This document shows positions 1 to 7,591 of a stretch of DNA of 64,000 nt, one piece after another. The notes beneath the pieces are model-generated. The model saw only the letters and a program-made list of their open reading frames with translations. It ran no database searches and was not told the DNA's origin. Within the stretch, counting starts at the first letter, position 1. Each line of letters begins with the position of its first letter. The position numbers and the translations under genes were made by a program. Source of the DNA: Bog-532 sp963775825 (GTDB lineage: Bacteria > Actinomycetota > Actinomycetes > Streptosporangiales > Streptosporangiaceae). The stretch spans positions 124,001 through 188,000 of the forward strand of contig CAVZKY010000031.1 of assembly GCA_963775825.1 (NCBI GenBank), in the 5' to 3' direction.

Positions 1-898
1 CCTCCGGGCCGCCCCAGCTGATGCTGATGACGATCGGGGTGGGCGTGGCCCGGCTGGCGTCACTGATCGCGTCGACGAAAGCCTGGTCCGTGTTGGGCGC
101 AAAGTAGACCACCTGCGCCGCGCCGGGAGCCACCGAGCCGGCTACCTCGATATCGAGGAGCACCTCGCCGTCCGCGCCGCTCGGGTCCGAGCCCGGGGCG
201 TTGACCTGCCCGTCGACGCTCGCGGCCGTGACCGACGGTACCGCTAGGCCGAGACCGGAGAAGTAGGACCGGAGGTCGCTGGTGGAGAACCCGCCGCCGA
301 ATTCGAGGATGGCGATCGTCTGGCCCGTCCCGTCCGTGTTCGCTGGGAACTGGTAAGCCTTCGCCACCTGCGGTGGCGTATACGACGATGGTGTCGCGGC
401 CTCAGCCGACAGCCGGAAATGGGGGCTCACCTGCGGCCGGTTGTCCAGGCCCAGGACCGCGAGCACGATCCCGGCCAGCCCGGCCGGCACCTTGAGGCGC
501 CCCTCGCGGTAGCGATGCTCCACCTCTCCCGGACCGGCCGGGTCCGGGCTGGACACGCGCCGCAGGGTCGCGCCGAACACCCGGCTGAGCTCAGCCGCCG
601 TACCCGCCACCTTGACCCGCCGGGAACCGGGCAGGGCGCTGGTGACCTCCAGGCCGTAGCCGCCGAGAACCTCACGCACCCGGTCGATGTCGGCCGGATC
701 GGTCCCGTAGGAGTTCGCCAGCTCGTCCGGGGAGATCGTGGCCGGCCCGCTGACCAGCTCGTCAGGAAGCTCCGCCCGGCGGCGGGTGATCAGGGTGACC
801 TCAATTCGCTCGGTCTCGTCGACGGGCCTGATGTTGCGCGCGCCGGGAAGCGATTCGCGTTCGCTGCCCGGTAGTGGCACGAACGAACTCTCTGTCAT
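1..898 (-). CDS. S53 family peptidase (sedolisin/kumamolisin type), C-terminus outside window
   Basis: Reading the minus strand from ATG at 898 gives about 299 residues running off the window edge. The start is preceded by AGGGAG at a good distance; in-frame ATGs lie just upstream. Residues 1 to about 165 form the inhibitory pro-domain of S53 proteases. The catalytic domain follows, with the segment GEVLLDIEVAG holding Glu245 and Asp249 of the Ser-Glu-Asp triad, then ISISWGGPE at the edge. The catalytic Ser (SGTS motif) must lie beyond base 1. No signal peptide is visible at this start. S53 enzymes are acid-active serine-carboxyl endopeptidases, usually self-processed and secreted. Confidence 0.93.
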   Translation of the reverse strand, partial: MTESSFVPLPGSERESLPGARNIRPVDETERIEVTLITRRRAELPDELVSGPATISPDELANSYGTDPADIDRVREVLGGYGLEVTSALPGSRRVKVAGTAAELSRVFGATLRRVSSPDPAGPGEVEHRYREGRLKVPAGLAGIVLAVLGLDNRPQVSPHFRLSAEAATPSSYTPPQVAKAYQFPANTDGTGQTIAILEFGGGFSTSDLRSYFSGLGLAVPSVTAASVDGQVNAPGSDPSGADGEVLLDIEVAGSVAPGAAQVVYFAPNTDQAFVDAISDASRATPTPIVISISWGGPE

Positions 899-1130
899 TT
901 CCATCTCCCTCATGCCTAAGCCGGCTCGATCCGGATCAATGGCCCGGCCGCCCGCTCCTGCTACGCCGTGCGAGACCGGGCTGCTCCGCAGCGCGTGCGG
1001 CCGGTCACCGGACAGCATCATCTCCTGCCGGGAGAGCGCGGGGAACCTTTCCCGCCAAAGCACCGCAACAAGGGCGGCCGGCCCGGTCGGGGGCCCGTGG
1101 GCGCCGCCTACCGCGCCGGCGTGCCCGCCT

Positions 1131-1220
1131 ACCGGCGTTGTCTGGGGCCGGCGCGCCCGGTTTACGGCGTTGTCTGGGGCCGGCGCTTACTGGCGTTGTC
1201 TGGGGCGGCGCGTCCGGCTT
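1131..1220. repeat. three tandem imperfect repeats upstream of the MFS gene
   Basis: Three head-to-tail copies (about 33, 25 and 32 bp) share the core GGCGTTGTCTGGGG and begin at 1131, 1164 and 1189. A fourth start, ACTGACGTTGTG, follows at 1221. They lie in the roughly 420-bp gap between the divergent S53 protease and the exporter, so regulator binding sites are possible. No other gene candidate in 899-1316 is convincing. Confidence 0.6.
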
Positions 1221-1316
1221 ACTGACGTTGTGAAGTGGGAGGCCAGATGGGGCAAGGCATACTGGGCCCTGTGACCGCCGCCTCCGACCACGCCGGCCGG
1301 CTCCTGAGGGCGCTTG

Positions 1317-2873
1317 GTGACTAGCGCCGCCGCCCCGTCCGCCGCCGGACCGGCGCTGCACTACTCCACCCGGGTCGGCCGCTGGGTGCTCGCCGCCACC
1401 GTGCTGGGCTCCGGCATCGCGGCGCTCGACGCCACGGTGGTCGGGATCGCGCTTCCGTCGATCGGGCGCGACTTCCACGTGGGCGAGGCGAGCCTGCAGT
1501 GGGTGTTTGACGCCTACACCCTCTCCCTGGCCGGATTGCTCCTGCTCGGCGGGACGCTGGGGGACCGCTACGGGCGGCGCCGGGTGTTCGTGATCGGCAC
1601 CATCTGGTTCGCCGTCGCGTCGCTGCTGTGCGGGCTGGCTCCCAACGCGATCACGCTCATCCTGGCCCGGGCCATCCAGGGCATCGGGGCCGCGCTGCTG
1701 ACCCCGGGCAGCCTCGCCATCCTGCAGGCCTCCTTCGTCGAGGACGACCGGCCGAGGGCCATCGGCGCCTGGTCCGGACTGGGCGGCCTGGCCACGGCGG
1801 TGGGACCGTTTATCGGCGGATGGCTGATCAGTGCCGTGTCGTGGCGCTTGATCTTTTTCATCAACCTGCCGCTCGCCGTCGCCGTCGTCGCCATCTCCGT
1901 GCGGCACGTGCCCGAGTCCCGGGCGCCGGGCGAGACCGGCCCGCTGGACGCGCCAGGGGCCGTCACGATCACCGGCGCGCTGGTCGGGATCACCTATGGG
2001 CTCATCGCCGCCTCCGGTCAGGGCTGGTCCGCAGGGCCGGTCCTGGCGTCGCTGCTGGGCGGGACGGCCCTGCTGGCGGCGTTCCTGGTCATCGAGTCCC
2101 GCCGCGCCGACCCGATGCTGCCGCTGGGGGTGTTCGCCTCCCGCCAGTTCTCCGCGGCCAACGCGGTCACGTTCGTGATCTACGGGGCGCTGGGCGGGAC
2201 GTTGTTCCTGCTGCCCACGGTGCTGCAGGAGGCTGCCGGTTACAGCCCGCTCGCCTCCGGCGCCGCGCTGCTCCCGGTCACCCTGATCATGCTCCTCCTG
2301 TCCGCGCGGTCGGGGGCGCTGGCGGCTAGGATCGGCCCGCGGCTGCAGATGTCGGTCGGCCCGTTCGTCATCGCGGCCGGGCTGCTCCTGTTCACACGGG
2401 TTGCCGGCTCGGGCGGCTACATCACCGACGTGCTGCCGGCGGTGCTCGTGTTCGGGTTCGGGCTGGCCATCAACGTGGCCCCGCTGACCTCAACCGCGCT
2501 GTCGGCGGTCCCGGCCGACCACTCCGGGATCGCCTCGGCGGTGAACAACGACGTGGCCCGGGTCGCTGGGCTCATCGCGGTGGCCGTGCTGCCCGTGGCC
2601 GCCGGCATCACCGGGGACAGCTACCTGCACCCGGCGGAGCTGACGCACGGATTCCAGAACGCGGTGATCATCGCCGCGATCGCGTGTGCCGCGGGCGGCG
2701 TGCTCGCCTTCGCGACGATCCGCAATCCGCCGCGCCCCCGGCGGCAGCCGGACCAACCGGCCCCGCAGGGCCAGCCGGGGCTCTACTGTGGCCTGGACGC
2801 GCCGCGGCTGTGCGAGGACCAGGTCGCTGCGGCCCCGGCCGGGCGGGCGGCGGCAGCCCCGGAACCCGGCTGA
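1317..2873 (+). CDS. DHA2-type MFS drug transporter (EmrB/QacA family)
   Basis: A 518-residue proton-coupled multidrug exporter of the 14-helix DHA2 family, in the cytoplasmic membrane. The N-terminal region has the family pattern ALDATVVGIALPSIGRD (motif D1) and GDRYGRRRVF (motif A in loop 2-3). LILARAIQGIGAALL and GLGGLATAVGPFIGGWL (motif C) follow. The last about 50 residues are a Pro/Ala-rich cytoplasmic tail. I chose GTG at 1317 because GAGGG lies 6 bases upstream; a TTG at 1314 is too close to it. No dedicated regulator gene is adjacent, but repeats precede the gene. The substrate cannot be told from sequence. Confidence 0.92.
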   Translation: MTSAAAPSAAGPALHYSTRVGRWVLAATVLGSGIAALDATVVGIALPSIGRDFHVGEASLQWVFDAYTLSLAGLLLLGGTLGDRYGRRRVFVIGTIWFAVASLLCGLAPNAITLILARAIQGIGAALLTPGSLAILQASFVEDDRPRAIGAWSGLGGLATAVGPFIGGWLISAVSWRLIFFINLPLAVAVVAISVRHVPESRAPGETGPLDAPGAVTITGALVGITYGLIAASGQGWSAGPVLASLLGGTALLAAFLVIESRRADPMLPLGVFASRQFSAANAVTFVIYGALGGTLFLLPTVLQEAAGYSPLASGAALLPVTLIMLLLSARSGALAARIGPRLQMSVGPFVIAAGLLLFTRVAGSGGYITDVLPAVLVFGFGLAINVAPLTSTALSAVPADHSGIASAVNNDVARVAGLIAVAVLPVAAGITGDSYLHPAELTHGFQNAVIIAAIACAAGGVLAFATIRNPPRPRRQPDQPAPQGQPGLYCGLDAPRLCEDQVAAAPAGRAAAAPEPG

Positions 2874-2895
2874 GCGGCCCTACCGCCGGACGCTG

Positions 2896-2943
2896 GTGGT
2901 GGCGCCACTACCCGGGCCCGGGCCGCGGTAATGGCGCCACCAC
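2896..2943. terminator. 12-bp inverted repeat, probable terminator after the MFS gene
   Basis: Perfect arms GTGGTGGCGCCA (2896-2907) and TGGCGCCACCAC (2932-2943) enclose a 24-base loop that itself holds CCCGGGCCCGGG. It sits 23 bases past the MFS stop. There is no T-run, which is common in high-GC actinomycetes. An operator role for proA is an alternative. Confidence 0.55.
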
Positions 2944-3070
2944 TGCCCCTGCGCTCCGTGCGCGGGCGCCTCGCCTGCCCACGCGGAGCCTCCGCGTACA
3001 GCGGCAATCAGCGGCGGACCGAGCTACGTGGCGGCCGGCGCTGGGATGATGGAGAGCAGGAGGCGAAGAG

Positions 3071-4399
3071 ATGACGATGACAGGCGAGGACGCCGCGCAG
3101 CCGGCTTCGGCCCAGGACGTTTCGGCCCGGGACCGGGCCACGCAGTTCCCATCCGATCCGGCCGCGGCGGACGCCGTCCGGGCCGCCGGGGAAGCCGCCC
3201 GCCGGGCTGCGCCGAGCCTGGCCCGCGCGCCGGAGGAAGCGATCAGCGCGGCGCTGCGCGCCATGGCGGACCGGCTGGGCCGGACGGTCGGCGCCGCCGG
3301 GGCGGTGCGCGCGGCAAACGAGGAGGACATGCGGGCCGCCGAGGAGGCCGGCCTCACGGGGGCGCTCCGGGACCGGCTGCGGCTGGACGACACCCGGCTG
3401 AAGGCCATGGCCGCGTCGCTGCTGGAGCTGGCCAGCGTGCCCGCCGAGCCGGCCAGCCGGGTGATCCGCGAGCTGCCGGGCGGCCTGGTCGCGGAGGAAC
3501 GGCGCCGGCCGGTCGGGGTGATCGGGGCGAACTTCGAGGCCCGGCCGAACGTGGTGGCCGACATCGCCTCTCAGCTCATCAAGTCGCGTAACGCCGGAGT
3601 CCTGCGCACCGGGTCTGCCGCCCTGCGGTCCGCCATCGCCCTGGCCGATGAGGTGGTCGCCCCCGCCCTGGCCGACGCCGGCCTCGACCCCGCCGCGATC
3701 CAGCTTGTCCGGCTGCCCGGGCAGGCGGCCGCCTACGCGCTGGTCAGCGAGCCCGCGCTGATCCCGCTGGTCATCCTGCGCGGCAGCGGCAGCAGCACCC
3801 GGACGCTCGCCCTCGCGGCCGCCCAGCATGGGGTCCGGACACTCGCGCACGCCGACGGCGGGGCCGTGATCTACCTCGACACCTCCGCCGACCAGGAGCT
3901 CGCGGCCGGGCTGATCGAGACCAGCCTGGACCGGCTCGGCGTCTGCAACCGGCTCAACCTGCTGCTGGTGAACGACCGGATCTGGGACGCGACGCTGCCT
4001 GCGGTGACCGCGCTGCTGGACCGGCTCGGCATCGCCGCGTCGCTGCCGCCGCATGAGCACCCGCTGGGGTACGAGTGGGCGCTGGACGCCGGGCACGAGG
4101 CGACCGTCACCGTGGCCCCGGCCGCTTCGGCCGCGGACGCCGCCACGTTGGCCAACGACGAGACGTCCGGGCTCGCCGCGGCCATCGTCGCCGAGGACCG
4201 CGACGCGGTCCGCGAGTTCCTGGACACCTACGCCGGGACCGGCGCGTTCTGGAACGCCACACCCCGGCTGCTGGACGGCGTCAAGCTGCTGGCCGTGCCG
4301 GAGACCGGCATCAACATCGACAAGGTCCCCGGCCCGCGCGGGCCGGTCACCTTCCGCGACCTGTACCTGCGGCAGTTCGTGATCCTGCCCCGGGCGTGA
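3071..4399 (+). CDS. proA: glutamate-5-semialdehyde dehydrogenase (gamma-glutamyl phosphate reductase)
   Basis: Reduces gamma-glutamyl phosphate to glutamate-5-semialdehyde with NADPH, the second step of proline synthesis, in the cytoplasm. The 442-residue product has family length plus a short N-terminal extension. GVIGANFEARPNVVAD, LRTGSAAL and the catalytic-Cys segment LDRLGVCNRLNLLLV match ProA, as does VTFRDLYLRQFVI at the C-terminus. A perfect AGGAGG (3058-3063) lies 7 bases before ATG 3071, which decides the start over ATG 3077. proB is not in the window. Confidence 0.95.
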   Translation: MTMTGEDAAQPASAQDVSARDRATQFPSDPAAADAVRAAGEAARRAAPSLARAPEEAISAALRAMADRLGRTVGAAGAVRAANEEDMRAAEEAGLTGALRDRLRLDDTRLKAMAASLLELASVPAEPASRVIRELPGGLVAEERRRPVGVIGANFEARPNVVADIASQLIKSRNAGVLRTGSAALRSAIALADEVVAPALADAGLDPAAIQLVRLPGQAAAYALVSEPALIPLVILRGSGSSTRTLALAAAQHGVRTLAHADGGAVIYLDTSADQELAAGLIETSLDRLGVCNRLNLLLVNDRIWDATLPAVTALLDRLGIAASLPPHEHPLGYEWALDAGHEATVTVAPAASAADAATLANDETSGLAAAIVAEDRDAVREFLDTYAGTGAFWNATPRLLDGVKLLAVPETGINIDKVPGPRGPVTFRDLYLRQFVILPRA

Positions 4400-4440
4400 C
4401 CGGACCCGCCCGCCCTGGCGCGGCCGGTGCCGGCCAGTCC

Positions 4441-4574
4441 GGCCCGGTGCCTGCCGGGCCGGTGCCTGCCGGGCCTGTGCCTGCCGGGCCTGTGCCTGCC
4501 GGGCCTGTGCCTGCCGGGCCTGTGCCTGCCGGGCCTGTGCCTGCCGGGCCTGTGCCTGCCGGCCCGTGTCTGCC
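4441..4574. repeat. 15-bp tandem repeat array (about 8 full units)
   Basis: Eight consecutive 15-bp units from 4441 to 4560 follow GGGCCTGTGCCTGCC; the last six are identical and the first two differ by one or two bases. Decayed units follow to about 4589. The array starts about 40 bp after the proA stop and runs into the start of the next gene. Because the unit is a multiple of three, several frames stay open through it. Confidence 0.9.
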
Positions 4575-5773
4575 GGGCCTGGCCCCGCCGACGCAACGGC
4601 CCGGCTGGACGCCCTGCTGTCGGCCCGGGGCCAGGAGCTGCTGGCCCGGGTGGCGGCCGGGCGCGGGGCGGGGCAGTCCCCGCTGGCCCTGGCCGCCGCG
4701 CTGCGCAAGGAGTACCCGGCGGATCTGGTCGCCGCGGCGACCGCGCAGGATGAGCTCCGCCGGGCCGCGGCGGCGAAGTTCAGCCGGGCCGACCGGATGC
4801 TGTTCACCCGGCCCGGGCTGGAGCAGGCCTCGTCCGAGGCGGCCGCCCGGCACCGGGCCGGCTGTGGGACGGCACTCCGGGGCGTCTCGCCGATCTGGGC
4901 TGTGGCATCGGCGGCGATCTGATCGCGCTGGCGCCCGGCCGGGAGGTGCTCGCCGTGGATCGCGATCCGGTGCACCTGCGGATGGCTGCCTATAACGCGG
5001 GGGTCTACGGCGGGGCGGCCGGGGTCCGCACCGTGGCGGCCGATGTGCGTGACATCAGCCTGGCCGGCGTCGACGCGGTGTTCACCGACCCGGCGCGCCG
5101 CCTGCCTGCCGCCCGCGGCCCGGGCCGGCGGCTGCGGCCGGGCACCAGCGAGCCCCCGCTGGACTGGTGCTTCGCGCTCACCCGCCAGGTCCCTGCGGTG
5201 GTGGTCAAGGCCGCGCCCGGGCTGCCGGCCGGGGCCGTCCCCGGCGGCTGGGAAACCGAGTTCGTGGCCGACGGCCGGGACCTGAAGGAGGCCGTGCTGT
5301 GGTCACCCGCCCTCGCCACGGCGCCGTCCCGGGCGACGATCCTGCCCGGGGAGCATGTCCTGCTGCCGGCGGACGGGGACGAGGTCCCGGTCGCCGCGCC
5401 GGGCCCGTTCCTGTTCGACCCGAACCCGGCCGTGACCCGGGCCGGCCTGGTCGAGGACCTGGCCCGGCAGCTCGGCGCCTGGAAGATCGATCCGCGTATC
5501 GCGTTCCTGTCCGCCAGTACGGCCCAGCACACGCCGTTCGCCCGGACGCTGCGGGTGGTCGAGTCGGCACCGTGGAACGAGAAGGACTTCGCCCGGCGGC
5601 TGCGCGCCCTCGGGATCGGCGCCGCCGACCTGCGCCGCCGCGGCCTGGCGGGCGACGTGGACCAGATCCACCGCCGGCTCAGGCTGGCCGGGCCGCACCG
5701 GGCCACGCTCGTCTTGACCAGGGTCAGCGAAAAGCCGTGGGGCCTGATCTGTACCGACCAGGAGCTTCCCTGA
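4566..5773 (+). pseudogene. class I SAM-dependent methyltransferase, THUMP-like family, frameshifted
   Basis: Two overlapping frames make one protein. 4566 to about 4860 gives the helical N-terminal domain (LLSARGQELLARV, FSRADRMLFTRPGLEQAS). From about 4862, one frame back, follow LADLGCGIGGDLIAL (SAM-binding motif I), VLAVDRDP and VFTDPARR (catalytic DPAR motif), then a THUMP-like C-terminus with FARTLRVVESAPWNEKDF. Inserting one C at about 4861 gives HRAGLWDGTPGRLADLGCG and an intact protein of about 402 residues. The break is either a real mutation or a base-call error. The GTG start at 4566 overlaps the repeat array and is uncertain. Family members are predicted RNA/tRNA methyltransferases; the substrate is unknown. 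Confidence 0.85.
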
Positions 5774-6314
5774 CTATTTGGCTAATGCGCCGCAGCGGGC
5801 ATCCGGCTCATGATATAAGCGGCGATGTCCTCGCCATATGCCTTTTCAGGCGGCTGTATAGGTACCAGCCAATCCTCGCTCGAAGGTCTATCCCGGGCAT
5901 CTCCGGTCTGGCCCACGGGAATGGTGTTACCGATTACACGCTCATGACTACTCGCCGTCCCGCCGAGCAGGTCACTTGCTGCCGCGATGCTACGTGAAGT
6001 GCATCGAACCACTCTGGATGCGGAAGGTCCCGGCTAGCCCCGACCAGTGACTATGTCGGTCCAGAAAGCAGCTTTAACTAAAGAGACGCACTAAATAACA
6101 GCCAGTCATCACGAAACCTCCCCGTTACTTACTATTTATCGGGAAATCCATCGAGACGGTAATCTACCGGCCAGCTCGACACGTCTACCCATAGGCAGAT
6201 AAAGCATAATTTCGAACGAAATAATATACGGAGTGCCGCGTCGTCCGGCCCGTTGACGTGCCGTGATCGCGAGTGGGTGCTGTCCGCGTGAGCGGTACGG
6301 CGGAGAGGTCGTCG
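5774..6314. other. AT-richer intergenic region ahead of the polysaccharide operon
   Basis: About 540 bases, clearly lower in GC than the flanks, especially 6060-6240. No convincing gene is seen: a 76-codon minus frame (5782-6012) has no ribosome site and no recognisable family. The AT-rich part just before 6240 (for example ATAATATAC near 6220) is the likeliest promoter and regulatory region for the downstream operon, but I cannot fix -35/-10 boxes. Confidence 0.4.
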
Positions 6315-7582
6315 ATGGCTGGGATGCACGCCGAGGTGGTCCAGGCGGCGGTGGTCGGCCTGCCCCGGATCGACGGTTCATGGTGGCGGCAAGTGCACCA
6401 CGTGATCCCGATCGGGTTCGTCGGCGCCATCTCCTGGTCGGTGTGGCTGGTCCGCTTCACGCTGTCGCGGCTGTACCGCCCGGTGCCGACCGGTTTCCGG
6501 GCCACCACGTCGGTCGTCGTCCCGTCGTACCGGGAAGATCCCGACATCATTGATGAGTGCCTTGAGTCGTGGCTGAGGGAGAATCCGACCGAGGTGATCG
6601 TGGTCCCGGACCTCGAGGACAGGGAGGTCATCCACCGGCTGACCGCCCGCGCGGCCGTGGACCCGAGGCTGAAGGTGGTGCCGTTTGCCCATCACGGCAA
6701 GCGCTCCGCCCTCGGAGTGGGGATCAGGCGGGCGAGCGGCGAAATCCTCATTCTGGCCGACTCGGACACCCGGTGGGAGCCCGGCTTGCTCGCGGCCGTG
6801 CTGGCGCCGTTCACCGATCCAAAGGTCGGGGGGGTCGGGACCCGCCAGAACGCCTACCTCCCGCGTACCAGCGCGTGGCGACGGGTGGCCGACTGGATGA
6901 TCGATGTCCGGTACCTCGACTACGTCCGGGCCCAGGCCCGGGCAGGCGCGGTGGCCTGCCTATCCGGCCGGACGGCGGCATACCGGCGAAATGTGGTGCT
7001 GCCGGTGCTCGAGCATCTGGAGGACGAGTTCTTCCTTGGCCGCCGGTGCGTATCGGGGACGACGGCCGGCTGACCTGGCTCGTGCTGGCCTCTGGCTACA
7101 AGACGGTCTACCAGTCCAATGCGCGCGCGCTGTCCATGTTCCCTGACAAGGGCCGGGCCTTCCTCAAGCAGCGGCTCCGCTGGAGCCGCAACTCCTACCG
7201 GACCTACTTCACCGCCATCTGGAAGGGCTGGCTGTGGCGGCAGCCCTTCATCTGCCAGCTAAGTGTCCTGCAGATCCTGCTGACCCCGGTGACCATGGGC
7301 TTCGCCGTCTACTACCTGGCCGCGTGGGTATTGCACCCGCAGAGATTCGTCGCCTTCCTCGCGGTGAGCTGGCTGCTTGTCGGCCGTGGCCTGCGCGGCA
7401 TTTCTCACCTGCGCGAGCGCCCCAGCGACATCTGGCTGCTTCCCCTCGTCGCGGTGATGACGATCGTCGTCGCGCTGCCGGTGAAGGCCTATGCGCTCGC
7501 GACGATGAACACCCACGGGTGGCTCACCCGCAATGCCGACCAGATCGGCGGCGAAGCCCAGACCGCCTCGTCGCTGACCTAG
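6315..7582 (+). pseudogene. hyaluronan-synthase-like family 2 glycosyltransferase, frameshifted
   Basis: A processive membrane GT2 that would polymerise UDP-sugars and export the chain. The N-terminal membrane segment is followed by TSVVVPSYREDP, ILILADSDTRW (DxD), CLSGRTAAYRR and EDEFFLGRRC. The frame then breaks at a G-run (7055-7058). One base back it continues as DDGRLTWLVLASGYKTVYQS, KQRLRWSRNSYRTYF (the QxxRW motif) and four C-terminal membrane helices. Adding one G restores SGDDGRLT, the GDDRxLT motif of hyaluronan and NodC-type synthases, and a protein of about 422 residues. ATG 6315 has GGAGAGG 6 bases upstream. It heads the operon. The break may be a homopolymer error. Confidence 0.85.
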
Positions 7583-7591
7583 GAGACCCAA

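Noticed and set aside
3008..4975. A 655-codon minus-strand frame across proA
   Set aside because: Antisense shadow of proA and the tandem array (it reads QARQA repeats). No family motifs or ribosome site.
4075..4995. A plus-strand frame reading the 15-bp array as GPVPA repeats
   Set aside because: The collagen-like repeat is only the tandem array read in one frame. Its upstream part overlaps proA in the wrong frame, and it ends within the methyltransferase.
5782..6012. A 76-codon minus-strand gene between the methyltransferase and the polysaccharide operon
   Set aside because: GTG start without ribosome site, no recognisable domain, and convergent to a decayed gene. Possibly a fragment; not supported.
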